A stretch of DNA of 64,000 nt from Mycolicibacterium sp. CBMA 226 (lineage in GTDB: Bacteria > Actinomycetota > Actinomycetes > Mycobacteriales > Mycobacteriaceae). The stretch covers positions 124,001 to 188,000 of the forward strand of contig NZ_VTGY01000001.1 in the NCBI RefSeq assembly GCF_009729075.1, in the 5' to 3' direction. How positions within the stretch are numbered: position 1 is the stretch's first letter; each line of letters begins with the position of its first letter. The position numbers and the translations under genes were made by a program. The notes under the pieces were generated by a model, which saw only the letters and a program-made list of their open reading frames with translations, did not search any database and was not told the origin of the DNA. Shown one piece after another: positions 8,828 to 17,522 of the stretch.

Positions 8828-10081
8828 CTAACCGTCTACGGCGAGATGGAGTGAGGCCAGGCGGCGCACCAGCAGACTGGGTAGCCACCGCCCCACCGTG
8901 CGCGCCGACACCCAGTCGGTGCGCCGCAGCATTTCGGTGATGACGATCCGGGCTTCCAAGCGCGCCAACGCCGATCCGACGCAGAAGTGGGCGCCCTTGC
9001 CGAAGCTGAGGTGTCCTCTCCCATTCGTCCGATCAAGTCGGAAGTCATTGGGCTCGTCGTACTGTGCCGGGTCGCGATTGGCCGCACCCCATAGGAGGAG
9101 AAGCCTCGAACCCGCCGCCAAATCCGTGCCGGCCAGCGTGCAGTCGTTGACGACATGTCGGTAATGACCCCGGAACGGGGGCTCGAACCGCAACACCTCT
9201 TCCAGAAACGGGCCCAGCAGGTCGGGATCCTGGCGCAGCTGCCGCTGAACGTCCGGCTGTGTCGCCAGCACGTAGGCTGCTGAGCCGATGAGCGATGCGG
9301 TGGACTCTCCACCGGCGCTGAACAACGTGATCATCATGATTTGTGCTGTGAGAGTGTCGACTTCACCGCTCTGGCACGCGGTCGCCAGATCTCCCAGGAG
9401 ATTGTCGCCGGGGTTCTGCGCGGCACGGGCGAACTGATCGGCAATGTAGCCCGACAGTTCCAGCGTTGCCGTGCCGGCGGCGGCGAGCTCGTCAGGTCCA
9501 AGGAGCCCCTCGAGCAGCTGCGTGCTTCCGTACCCCCAGGCAACCAGCTGATCGACGTCTTCGTCCGGAACTCCGATCATTCTGCCGACCACCATCATCG
9601 GCAGGCGATTGGCCAGGGCCGACATCCATTCGACCGTCCCATTCTCAATACTGTTGCGCCACAGTGCATCGTTGGTCTCTTCGACCAGTGGCTGCAGCGC
9701 GCGTATGCGTTTGGCGGCCAACTGTGGAAGCAGCATCTTGCGGTGCACAGCATGGTTGGGATCGTCGGCGGTCGCGAGCACGTGGGTGGGTCCACCCAGC
9801 TCGTCCATGGTGAACGCGCCGATCGACCCGTCGGCCTGGCGCATGATGGTCGCCGTCAGATTCGACGAGAAGTCATCGACTCGAGCAACCGCTTCCTGGA
9901 CTGCGGCCCATCCGGACACCGCGTAGAAGCCCGTATCGCCGACGGAATGCATCGGGCCCTCCGCGTGCATCCGCTCGTACAGGGGCGCGGGGTCTTGGAT
10001 GCAATCGTCGTCGAGGAGTTGAAGCCCCAACGCACCGTAGCTCAGCGTCACCTCAGCAGATTCGAGCGCGGAAAGCAGCAC
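8828..10081 (-). CDS. Cytochrome P450, first gene of the mce operon
   Basis: The 417-residue P450 shows the oxygen-activating I-helix motif AGGEST, the ExxR motif (EEVLR) and the heme-binding loop FGKGAHFCVG with the cysteine thiolate ligand. The class is soluble bacterial P450, which needs a ferredoxin and a reductase; the FprB-like protein at 15725-17320 is one candidate partner. The gene lies directly upstream of mceA on the same strand with little or no gap, so it is probably part of the operon and may oxidise the imported substrate (inference). The GTG at 10081 is the longest start; a GTG about 11 codons in is possible. The CYP family number is not recognised. Confidence 0.88.
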   Translation of the reverse strand: MLLSALESAEVTLSYGALGLQLLDDDCIQDPAPLYERMHAEGPMHSVGDTGFYAVSGWAAVQEAVARVDDFSSNLTATIMRQADGSIGAFTMDELGGPTHVLATADDPNHAVHRKMLLPQLAAKRIRALQPLVEETNDALWRNSIENGTVEWMSALANRLPMMVVGRMIGVPDEDVDQLVAWGYGSTQLLEGLLGPDELAAAGTATLELSGYIADQFARAAQNPGDNLLGDLATACQSGEVDTLTAQIMMITLFSAGGESTASLIGSAAYVLATQPDVQRQLRQDPDLLGPFLEEVLRFEPPFRGHYRHVVNDCTLAGTDLAAGSRLLLLWGAANRDPAQYDEPNDFRLDRTNGRGHLSFGKGAHFCVGSALARLEARIVITEMLRRTDWVSARTVGRWLPSLLVRRLASLHLAVDG

Positions 10082-10237
10082 GTCAACCCATCGGCGAGAG
10101 GTTGATACGGGGTCATGAACTTCCGGTCTCGGCAGCTTGTCTCAGATTGAATCGTCTACCAGCGACATCGAGTGGTAATTTCTCTACACTCCGTCTCATT
10201 GCGAGATTTTTGTGGAATCCGTCCAAGGGAGGGCCAG

Positions 10238-10792
10238 ATGCCGCAGGAAGACTGGCTTGTCGGTGATCGCCAGGCCGCCGCCGCCGAGAGGATCTATGCG
10301 GCTGCCACAGAACTGATCGCCCGCGGGGGGTACAACGCACTCGACATCGACGTACTAGCTGCTCGGGTGCACTGCTCGCGCGCGACGGTCTACCGACACG
10401 TCGGAGGTAAACGGCAGATAGCTGACGTGATCCTCGCGCGAGCAGCCGAGCGAGTTGTGGCCAAGGTGCGTAAGGGAATTGAGGGTCTCGCCGGGCGAGA
10501 ACGGGTCGTGACTGCGATTGCAGTTGGTCTGGAATACACGCGAACCGACCCACTCGGCAGGTTCATGGCTGCATCTCTGCGCGGTGTCGATCAGATGAAT
10601 TGGCTGACCGACACCCCGGTGTTCGCAGACTTGGCCATCGAGCTGGTCGGTGCCGCCGCCGGAGACCGGGCAGCTGGTCAGTGGGTCCTGCGTGTGGTGC
10701 TGGCGCTGATCTACTGGCCTGTCGAGGATTATCGGACCGAGCGCGAGGTGATCGACCGTTTTGTGGGTCCCGCGTTCGACTCGGCAGCGTGA
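10238..10792 (+). CDS. TetR family regulator, divergent from P450-mce operon
   Basis: This 184-residue TetR-type repressor has an N-terminal helix-turn-helix (about residues 15-60; motif LAARVHCSRATVYRHVGGK) and an all-helical ligand-binding domain. The ATG at 10238 was chosen over an upstream frame because it has a strong AAGGGAGG ribosome-binding site. It diverges from the P450-mce operon with a 156-base intergenic region, making it the likely local regulator of that operon (inference from position). No long perfect palindrome was seen in the intergenic DNA; only a weak TCTCATTGCGAGA dyad occurs near 10194-10206. Confidence 0.87.
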   Translation: MPQEDWLVGDRQAAAAERIYAAATELIARGGYNALDIDVLAARVHCSRATVYRHVGGKRQIADVILARAAERVVAKVRKGIEGLAGRERVVTAIAVGLEYTRTDPLGRFMAASLRGVDQMNWLTDTPVFADLAIELVGAAAGDRAAGQWVLRVVLALIYWPVEDYRTEREVIDRFVGPAFDSAA

Positions 10793-10821
10793 CCGGGCCG
10801 GTCTGACTCAAGAATTGGCTG

Positions 10822-11454
10822 TCAATCCGCCGTTTGCAGGTAGGCGACCAGTGCGTTGGTCAACCCGCGTCGCGCAACATCGAGGTCTGCGTAGGAACCG
10901 AGTTGCCGTTCGGAGACCAGTCCGCGCATCGCGCCCGGAATCAAAGTAGCGACCTCACGGACGCGTTCCGGGTCGGCGCCGAGGTCTTCAAAAGCGTTGC
11001 GGCAGATCTGCAGCCACGATTGGCCCCACGAATACAATTCGGCTGCGGTCCTTGGGTATAACCGCTCCAGTTCCGCGTGATCGCGAGGGAGAGCGGCGCG
11101 CAGGTTCTCGATGGCCCGTGAATCGGGGGAGTCCAGTCCCGCGTAGAGGGTGTCGATGATGGTGGCGACGCGGTCGCTCAGCAGGGTGTCGGAGCTGACG
11201 GACGCGAACACGTCAGCCCTGCGTTCAGCCGTGCGGTGAAGCACGGCGGCCCAGAAACCGTCGGCGTCGCCGAATTGGTATTGCACAGCACCCCAGGTCG
11301 CGCCGATGTCCTTGGCTATTCGGTTGGCGGACACCGATCCGGGTTCGCCCGAGGCCAGCGATTTCAACGCGGCCTCCAGCATGTTCTCGCGGGTTGCCTG
11401 GCCGCGCCGATTCGGGCGCCGCGCCGGCGGCGGCGCCTCCGTCGTATCGGTCAT
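10822..11454 (-). CDS. TetR family regulator
   Basis: The 210-residue protein has an N-terminal TetR helix-turn-helix around residues 20-65 (ANRIAKDIGATWGAVQYQF). Its turn reads GATWGAV, unlike the usual S-x-G-x-[IL]-Y-x-[HY]-F, but the fold is clear. The ATG at 11454 is the sensible start. The same frame stays open to 12558 antisense to the Rieske gene, and that extension is not coding. It is divergent from the Rieske oxygenase, with a 66-base intergenic region holding two direct copies of CTTTCRTTGA (11481-11490 and 11504-11513) that may be binding sites. Confidence 0.87.
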   Translation of the reverse strand: MTDTTEAPPPARRPNRRGQATRENMLEAALKSLASGEPGSVSANRIAKDIGATWGAVQYQFGDADGFWAAVLHRTAERRADVFASVSSDTLLSDRVATIIDTLYAGLDSPDSRAIENLRAALPRDHAELERLYPRTAAELYSWGQSWLQICRNAFEDLGADPERVREVATLIPGAMRGLVSERQLGSYADLDVARRGLTNALVAYLQTAD

Positions 11455-11520
11455 CCTCGAAGGATATCCCGCTGGATGATCTTTCGTTGAGGGCACTATG
11501 CAACTTTCATTGATTGTTCT

Positions 11521-12561
11521 ATGCTTCCGTTCATGGCTAAGCCGCCTCTTTCGATGAGACCGACCGGCTGGTTCCAGGTTGCCTGGTCCGACGAGGTCGG
11601 CATCGGTGACGTTCACACCATGAAGTACTTCGGCCGAGAACTGGTTGCCTGGCGCGCAGAGTCTGGTCAGGTCACCGTGATGGACGCCTACTGCGAACAC
11701 CTCGGTGCCCACCTCGGGTTCGGTGGCACCGTGCGAGGCGAGGTGCTGCAGTGCCCGTTTCACGGTTGGCAGTGGAATCAGCAGGGGCGCAACGTCTGCA
11801 TCCCCTACGAGAGCCGACCCAACCGGGGGCGTCGCATCAAGACCTACCCGGTTACCGAGTGCAACGCATCGATCTATATGTGGCATGACGTCGAGGACCG
11901 TGACCCGTTCTTCGATGCTCCCGACATCTTCGCCAGTTTCGGTGACGGAAGCAGCGAAGCGGACTACTACCCGCAGCAGAGACTGTTCGAGCAGGGGCGC
12001 GAGATGCACCCCCAATACGTGCTGGAAAACGGCGTAGATGCCGCCCATTTCAAATACGTGCACGGGACGCCGATCAATCCGATCTTCACCCGGCACGACT
12101 TTGATGACCCCGTGTCCTATGTCGATTTCACCATCACGTTCGAAGGCGACGACGGTCAGCGGATCGAGGACGTCAACAGCGGTGTGGAGGCAATCAATGG
12201 CGGCCTCGGCATCGCGGTGACCAAGAGCTGGGGGATGGTCGACAATCGCACGATCTCGGCCATTACTCCTGTCGACGACTGCACCTCCGACATCCGCTTC
12301 ATGGTGTACATCGGACGGCCCAAAGGCGAGGTGCGTGACCCTGATCGAGCTCGTATCCGGGCCGAGGAGTTCGGTACCGAAGTCATCCGGCAGTTCCGCC
12401 AGGATGTCCACATCTGGTCGCACCAGCGCTATTCCGATCCGCCCGCCCTGGCGAGCTCGGAACTCCAAGGGTTCACCGCGATCCGCAATTGGGCGTTGAA
12501 GTTCTACCCAGACGGCAAAGGGGGCAGCGCTGCCGAGCTGGCCGCCCGATCCACGCACTGA
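11521..12561 (+). CDS. Rieske non-heme iron oxygenase, oxygenase component
   Basis: This 346-residue protein has an N-terminal Rieske [2Fe-2S] domain with C58-x-H60 and C78-x2-H81 (CEHLGAHLG and CPFHGW) and a C-terminal catalytic domain whose mononuclear iron site is suggested by N170, D173, H176 and H181 (ENGVDAAHFKYVHG). Such enzymes hydroxylate or desaturate ring substrates using electrons from a ferredoxin reductase. The general design is like mycobacterial KshA and cholesterol 7-desaturase-type oxygenases, but it is shorter than KshA (about 386), so the exact substrate is not assigned. A second ATG at 11533 is an alternative start. Surrounding P450, SDR and reductase genes suggest a steroid-like substrate (inference). 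Confidence 0.87.
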   Translation: MLPFMAKPPLSMRPTGWFQVAWSDEVGIGDVHTMKYFGRELVAWRAESGQVTVMDAYCEHLGAHLGFGGTVRGEVLQCPFHGWQWNQQGRNVCIPYESRPNRGRRIKTYPVTECNASIYMWHDVEDRDPFFDAPDIFASFGDGSSEADYYPQQRLFEQGREMHPQYVLENGVDAAHFKYVHGTPINPIFTRHDFDDPVSYVDFTITFEGDDGQRIEDVNSGVEAINGGLGIAVTKSWGMVDNRTISAITPVDDCTSDIRFMVYIGRPKGEVRDPDRARIRAEEFGTEVIRQFRQDVHIWSHQRYSDPPALASSELQGFTAIRNWALKFYPDGKGGSAAELAARSTH

Positions 12562-12593
12562 TCAAGACCACTCTCAAGAAGGAAGGCTTCTCC

Positions 12594-13667
12594 ATGCCGA
12601 TTAAGGTTTTCCAGGTCGCGACCGGCAACGTCGGCTCCGAGATGATCAAGCGGATCGCCGATCAACCGGATCTCGAACTTGTTGGTGTGCACTGCTATTC
12701 GCCGAGCAAAGTCGGCAAAGACGCCGGCGAACTTGCCGGAATAGCGCCAAACGGCGTGATCGCCACCGGCACGGTCGAGGAAATCATCGCCGCCAAGCCC
12801 GACGTGCTGACCTTCCACGGCGTATTCCCCGACGAAGATCTCTACGTCAAGGTACTCGAGGCCGGGATCAACATCGTCACCACCGCCGACTGGATCACCG
12901 GCTTCCACCGCGATACCAATCACCCGCACCACTCGGGTAAACCCGTCACGCAGCTGCTCCAAGAGGCCTGCGAGAAGGGTAATTCCACGTTCTACGGCAC
13001 CGGAATGAATCCGGGTCTCAATCAGATTCTCGGGGTGGTGTGTTCGGCCGACGTCGCCGAGATCGAGAACGTCACGACAATCGAGTCCGTCGACGTGTCC
13101 TGCCATCACTCGAAGGACACCTGGATCGAGGTGGGATATGGCCTGCCCGTTGATGATCCGTCGATCCCGGGCAAGCTGCGGAAGTACACGGAGGTCTTCG
13201 CCGACTCGGTCTACATGATGGCCGACTGCTTCGGGCTCAAGCTCGACGAGGTGAAATTCGAATACGACCTCGGTGCCTGCACCAAGGATGTCGACCTGGG
13301 CTGGTACACCCTGCCCAAGGGCTCCCTTGGTGCCAACTACATCAAGTACGTCGGCACGGTGGACGGCATTCCGCGGGTCGAGACCCATCTGGAATGGCAG
13401 ATGACGCCCCACACCGAACCCAACTGGAACATCAAGGGCTGCTACATCACTCACATCAAGGGCGACCCCTGCATCTACAACAAGCACATGATCTACCCGA
13501 AACCCGGTGTGGACCTGTCCAATCCGGACAACTTCGCCTCGATCGGCATGACGGTCACCGGCATGCCTGCGCTCAATGCCATCAAGTCCGTGGTTGCGGC
13601 CCCGCCCGGCATCATCACCAGCGCCGACCTGCCACTGCGCGGCTTCGCCGGACGATTCAAGCTCTAG
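12594..13667 (+). CDS. DapB-fold NAD(P)H-dependent oxidoreductase
   Basis: This 357-residue protein has an N-terminal Rossmann domain (VFQVATGNVGSEMI, followed by SKVGKDAGELAG) like dihydrodipicolinate reductase, plus a larger C-terminal domain (motif GTGMNPGLNQIL). It belongs to a mycobacterial/actinobacterial family annotated as dihydrodipicolinate-reductase-like. It is not the lysine-pathway DapB, which is about 245 residues. The ATG at 12594 has an AAGAAGGAAGG ribosome-binding site. It lies 32 bases after the Rieske gene, so they are likely co-transcribed. A paralog sits at 18282-19370. A redox step in catabolism of the local substrate is inferred from context. Confidence 0.82.
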   Translation: MPIKVFQVATGNVGSEMIKRIADQPDLELVGVHCYSPSKVGKDAGELAGIAPNGVIATGTVEEIIAAKPDVLTFHGVFPDEDLYVKVLEAGINIVTTADWITGFHRDTNHPHHSGKPVTQLLQEACEKGNSTFYGTGMNPGLNQILGVVCSADVAEIENVTTIESVDVSCHHSKDTWIEVGYGLPVDDPSIPGKLRKYTEVFADSVYMMADCFGLKLDEVKFEYDLGACTKDVDLGWYTLPKGSLGANYIKYVGTVDGIPRVETHLEWQMTPHTEPNWNIKGCYITHIKGDPCIYNKHMIYPKPGVDLSNPDNFASIGMTVTGMPALNAIKSVVAAPPGIITSADLPLRGFAGRFKL

Positions 13668-13684
13668 CCGTACTCGGCAGATCG

Positions 13685-14290
13685 CTACACGGGTTGGCGG
13701 CGAAGGGCGTTGACGGCCGGTGCAATCCAAACGTTGAGTAACCGTCGCAGTTCGGGACCTTGCGAATTCGGCGGGGACAGGATGAGCGATTGCATCGTTC
13801 GCAGCACGATGTGGATGATGTCGTCGACGGCGGATGGCTCGAACACCGACCAGTCGACGTCGAGTCGTTCGAACATGGAACGCGCCGTGAGTGCCGCGAT
13901 CGGATTCGCCAGCGACACGATTTCGGCGAACGCCGAACTGCGGTGCTCCTTGAGTAAGAGACCGACGTATGGGTCGTTCGGCAGCCGTTCTATGGCGACG
14001 GCGACGCCCTCCACGATTGCCTCGGCTGGGTCGCTGATGCCGGCGAGGGCGGCGATCAACTCGTCGATGAACGATGACGACGCCTCCGCTGCGGTTGCCG
14101 AAATGAGCTCGTCGTTGCTCGCAAAGTAGTGGTAGATGGTTTGGCGGGTTACTCCGAGCCGGCGCGACACGGCTGTGATGTTGGTGGCCTCGCCGAGTTC
14201 ATCGATGGTTTGGCGGGTCGCCATCAGGATGCGCGACACCGCTTCGGCGTCGCTGGCGGGCACATTCCCACCCCAGCCGCGGGTCCGCAT
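13685..14290 (-). CDS. TetR family regulator, divergent from CYP125-like P450
   Basis: The 201-residue protein carries a TetR helix-turn-helix at about residues 38-65 (VSRRLGVTRQTIYHYFASND) and a helical C-terminal domain. The ATG at 14290 was chosen because a GGAGG ribosome-binding site lies 4 bases upstream. Longer starts at 14314 or 14356 lack one, and the 14356 start would sit inside the operator. A 25-bp near-palindrome at 14354-14378 lies between this gene and the P450, and probably binds this protein to control both genes (inference). Confidence 0.88.
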   Translation of the reverse strand: MRTRGWGGNVPASDAEAVSRILMATRQTIDELGEATNITAVSRRLGVTRQTIYHYFASNDELISATAAEASSSFIDELIAALAGISDPAEAIVEGVAVAIERLPNDPYVGLLLKEHRSSAFAEIVSLANPIAALTARSMFERLDVDWSVFEPSAVDDIIHIVLRTMQSLILSPPNSQGPELRRLLNVWIAPAVNALRRQPV

Positions 14291-14353
14291 TCGGCCTCCA
14301 TCCTGCTTTGCCATCGGGTGAATGAACGTTATCGAATCTTGCGCCGGATTGGT

Positions 14354-14378
14354 CATACAGTTGACAAGCAATTGTATG
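14354..14378. promoter_or_regulatory. Near-palindromic operator between TetR and CYP125-like P450
   Basis: The left arm CATACAGTTG and right arm CAATTGTATG are inverted repeats matching at 9 of 10 positions, around a 5-base centre. The element overlaps a TTGACA hexamer (14361-14366) and a TATGAT hexamer (14375-14380), so bound repressor would block transcription of the P450 and probably of the TetR gene. Confidence 0.7.
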
Positions 14379-14409
14379 ATCGGTGGAGGTGCAAACGAGG
14401 AGGCCTTCT

Positions 14410-15636
14410 GTGACAAGTGCAGTGTGTCCGTTCGGATCCGGCTTCGACTTCACTGATCCCGAGGTGCTGTTGAAGGGGATTCCGATCAGCGAGTTCGCAC
14501 ATCTACGGCAGTCCGCTCCGGTCTGGTGGAACGAGCAGGCTGAATCGATCTTTGACGATGGCGGCTACTGGGTGGTGAGCCGGCACGAGCACATCAAGGC
14601 GATCTCCCGCGACGGCGACCTGTGGTCAACCAACCGCAAGGGAGCGGTGATGCGCTTGCCCGATGGTGTGACGGCCGATCAACTGGAACTCACCAAAGCG
14701 CTGTTGATCAATCACGATGCACCAGAGCACACTCGGCTGCGCAAGTTGGTCTCACGATTGTTCACCCCGCGGGCGGTCGTGACGTTGGAAAGCAAGCTCG
14801 CGGACGCCGCGCGCGACATTGTCGCCGAGGCCGCTGCGAAGGACGCCGGTGATTTCGTCAATGACATCGCAATGAAGCTGCCGCTCTTGGCTATTGCGGA
14901 TCTCATCGGGGTGCCTGAGGCCGACCGCGAGAAACTGTTCGACTGGACCAATTCGATCATGAACACTGACGACCCGGAGTTCGCCTGCGATCCGGCCGTG
15001 GCCAATGCCGAGATCATGGGTTATGCGTACAGCATGGCTGAAGACCGCCGTCGGTGCCCGGCCGACGACATCGTCACGCGACTGATCGAAGCCGACGTCG
15101 ACGGCGAGGCACTGGGCGACGTCGAGTTTGCGTTCTTCGTCATCTTGCTTGCGGTGGCCGGCAACGAGACCACGCGAAATGCCATGACGCACGGCATCAA
15201 TGCCTTCTTCGAGCACCCCGACCAATGGGAGCTGTTCAAACAACAGCGCCCCGAAACGGCCGTTGACGAGATCATCCGGTGGGCCACCCCGGTGCACTGC
15301 TTCCAGCGCACGGCCAATGCTGACGTCGAGCTCGGCGGCGCACACATCAAGGCGGGTCAGCGGGTGGGCTTGTTCTACAGTTCGGCCAATTTCGACGACG
15401 ATGTCTTCGACAAGCCGTTCGAGTTCAACATTCTCCGTAACCCCAATCCGCACTTGGCATTCGGTGGGAACGGCGCGCATTACTGCATCGGTGCGAATCT
15501 TGCCCGGTTGGAAATCAAGCTCATTTTCGACGAGATCGCCAACCAGATTCCGAACATCGCCAAACTCGGCGAGCCCGAACGGTTGCGCTCGGGCTGGATC
15601 AACGGCGTCAAGCGACTCGACGTCGCGTACTCGTAG
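14410..15636 (+). CDS. Cytochrome P450, CYP125-like (steroid C26/27 monooxygenase type)
   Basis: This 408-residue P450 has the I-helix motif AGNETTRN, an EIIRW ExxR helix and the heme loop FGGNGAHYCIGANLAR. Long stretches agree with my memory of mycobacterial CYP125 (the GFDFTDP start, HPDQWELFK, NILRNPNPH, and the ERLRSGW-x-NG-x-K C-terminus), the enzyme that oxidises the cholesterol side-chain terminus. The GTG at 14410 is the start because GAGGAGG lies at 14397-14403. The local TetR and palindrome suggest substrate-induced expression rather than control by KstR. Whether the substrate is cholesterol, another sterol or a terpenoid is not known. Confidence 0.88.
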   Translation: MTSAVCPFGSGFDFTDPEVLLKGIPISEFAHLRQSAPVWWNEQAESIFDDGGYWVVSRHEHIKAISRDGDLWSTNRKGAVMRLPDGVTADQLELTKALLINHDAPEHTRLRKLVSRLFTPRAVVTLESKLADAARDIVAEAAAKDAGDFVNDIAMKLPLLAIADLIGVPEADREKLFDWTNSIMNTDDPEFACDPAVANAEIMGYAYSMAEDRRRCPADDIVTRLIEADVDGEALGDVEFAFFVILLAVAGNETTRNAMTHGINAFFEHPDQWELFKQQRPETAVDEIIRWATPVHCFQRTANADVELGGAHIKAGQRVGLFYSSANFDDDVFDKPFEFNILRNPNPHLAFGGNGAHYCIGANLARLEIKLIFDEIANQIPNIAKLGEPERLRSGWINGVKRLDVAYS

Positions 15637-15673
15637 TCCCCGGCATCCTCACGCCGTTTCGGTCAGAACGTTC

Positions 15674-15712
15674 GGGCCGCACGCACGTCTACCAGCGACG
15701 TGCGTGCGACCC
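15674..15712. terminator. Bidirectional hairpin between convergent P450 and ferredoxin reductase genes
   Basis: A perfect 12-bp inverted repeat (CGCACGCACGTC / GACGTGCGTGCG, 15678-15708) encloses a 7-base loop, with three more pairs (GGG/CCC) outside a single mismatch. It sits between two converging genes, 38 bases after the P450 stop, as expected for a shared terminator. No U-tract is present. Confidence 0.7.
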
Positions 15713-15724
15713 GATTCGTCGAGC

Positions 15725-17320
15725 TCAATCGCGGGCCAGTGCGGCGGCGATCAGGTCGTGGCGGGATACCAGCTTCGAACGGAGGCGTCCGGCTGCCTGG
15801 CCCCGCTCGCACTCTGATTCGTCTATGGCCCGCCAGTCGTCCCAATCGAGTCGTGCGACACCGCGCTCGGCCAGCAGATTACGTAACACCTCCCGCTGCA
15901 GGGCATCTCGAGCCAGCTTGCCGGCGTCGAAGTCGTCCCACAGCGCTGCAACCGTCTCCGCTGCGCACACTCGATTGCTACCGATCACTCCGCGCGGACC
16001 GCGCTTGATCCATCCGGTGACATAGACCCCGGGTATCGACATGTCCGCATCGTCGAGAACTCGGCCTTGCTTGTTTGGCACCACGCCCCGGGCGCGGTCG
16101 AAGGGAACACCGTCGATCGGGGTGCCGCGGTAACCGATCGACCGCAGTAGCAGTGAGGTCTCCAGGACCTCGCCATCGTCGAGGGTCAGCGCCGTAACAT
16201 GCTGGGAGCCAACGATTTCAACCGGTCTGGCGCCGAATCTGAACACGATCCGTTTATGTCCCGGGGTGATAGAAGGCGCGGCGTATTCGCGTGCGATGGC
16301 GATCTTGTTGGCGGAATCGAAGTCAACTGCTGCGTCGTCGTCGATGGGGTCGCCTTGAACGACAACGTCCACGTCTGGCAGGTGGCCCAGAGCCAGGAAC
16401 TCACTGACCGAGAACGCGGCATCAGCGAGCCCGCGCCGGGCCAGGATCACCACCTCATCGATTTTGCCGGCGTGCAGGGCGTCGAGCGCATGTTCCGCAA
16501 TGTCGGTGCCGGCAAGCTCCGCCGGACCCATCGTGAGTACGCGAGCGACATCCAGCGCGACGTTTCCGTTACCGATCACCACTGCGCGCCGACCCGTCAG
16601 GTCGAAGTCGTGGGACGCATGGTCGGGGTGGCCGTTGTACCAACCGACGAAGTCTGCGGCCGGGTGACTGCCGGCAAGGTCCTCGCCGGGAAGCCCGAGC
16701 GCACGGGTGTCCGATGCGCCCACTGCATAGATGACCGCATGGTGTAAGGCCAGGAGCTCGTCGTGGGTGACATCCCGTCCGACTTCGACATTGAAGTGGC
16801 AGCGCAGACGCTCGTTGGTAAAAACGGCATCGAACAGGCGCACTACCGATTTCGTACGCTGATGATCGGGCGCAACACCGGCCCGGATCAACCCGAATGG
16901 TGTGGGCAGCCGCTCGAACATGTCAACTTCCACGCCGTCTGTGCCGATCAGCTCCGCTGCGGCGTAGCAGGCCGCCGGACCGGCGCCAACCACCGCCACG
17001 CGTAACGCACCGCGACCAACCGGCGAGTGCCGCGTCGGTTCGGGGGTGGGATCGGCCTGTAGCGGGTTCTGGGCGAAGTAGTCGGCACTGAGCTGCTTGA
17101 ACCGCTCCAGGTGCGCCGGCAGATCGTCGTCGTAATGGATTGCGTCGACGGGACATTCATCAAAGCAGGCGCCGCAGTCGATGCAGCTGTCCGGGTCGAT
17201 GTAGAGCATCTCGGCGGTGTCGAATCCTGCGGCGCTGGGCGCCGGACGGATGCAGTCGACGGGGCACACCGGAATGCAGCTCGCGTCCTTGCAACAGTTC
17301 TGCGTGATGACGTACGCCAC
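15725..17320 (-). CDS. fprB: Ferredoxin/ferredoxin-NADP+ reductase, FprB type
   Basis: This 531-residue fusion has an N-terminal bacterial ferredoxin (residues 1 to about 100), with cysteines at 9, 10, 15, 19 and 23 and the second set CIDCGACFDEC at 46-56, typical of a 7Fe ferredoxin. An adrenodoxin-reductase-like FAD/NADP domain follows (GAGPAA at 112-117; GNGNVALDVARVL). It transfers electrons from NADPH to P450s or Rieske oxygenases. The GTG at 17320 is supported by GGAGAGGTGG upstream. Its position among two P450s and a Rieske oxygenase, none with its own ferredoxin nearby, makes it the likely shared electron donor (inference). It diverges from a TetR gene. Confidence 0.9.
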   Translation of the reverse strand: MAYVITQNCCKDASCIPVCPVDCIRPAPSAAGFDTAEMLYIDPDSCIDCGACFDECPVDAIHYDDDLPAHLERFKQLSADYFAQNPLQADPTPEPTRHSPVGRGALRVAVVGAGPAACYAAAELIGTDGVEVDMFERLPTPFGLIRAGVAPDHQRTKSVVRLFDAVFTNERLRCHFNVEVGRDVTHDELLALHHAVIYAVGASDTRALGLPGEDLAGSHPAADFVGWYNGHPDHASHDFDLTGRRAVVIGNGNVALDVARVLTMGPAELAGTDIAEHALDALHAGKIDEVVILARRGLADAAFSVSEFLALGHLPDVDVVVQGDPIDDDAAVDFDSANKIAIAREYAAPSITPGHKRIVFRFGARPVEIVGSQHVTALTLDDGEVLETSLLLRSIGYRGTPIDGVPFDRARGVVPNKQGRVLDDADMSIPGVYVTGWIKRGPRGVIGSNRVCAAETVAALWDDFDAGKLARDALQREVLRNLLAERGVARLDWDDWRAIDESECERGQAAGRLRSKLVSRHDLIAAALARD

Positions 17321-17506
17321 GGTCCCACCTCTCCAGACCAGCTCAGTGAACGAGAACAATGATACTGGACAAGTGTCTGATTTTGTTCGGCCGGACCGTC
17401 GTCCAATTGATGGCTCTGACAATATTGTTGACCGCACCAGCGTGAAAGATATGGAGAAATAATCAGTTTTTCAGAGCGGTTGCCCTGGCAGGAACCGTCG
17501 GATAGC

Positions 17507-17522
17507 CTGGACACATGTCCAG
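17507..17522. promoter_or_regulatory. 16-bp palindromic operator over the TetR start
   Basis: CTGGACA-CA-TGTCCAG has perfect 7-bp arms and overlaps the ATG (17515) of the TetR gene. A related, weaker copy, CTGGACA-AG-TGTC, lies at 17365-17377 near the fprB side of the same divergent intergenic region. Two related sites in one divergent promoter fit autoregulation plus control of the fprB-like gene. Confidence 0.65.

Noticed and set aside
11455..12558. Minus-strand extension of the TetR frame across the Rieske gene (578 codons open in total)
   Set aside because: The Rieske gene on the plus strand has clear metal-binding motifs; the antisense extension has no family features, and the TetR N-terminus at 11454 is complete.
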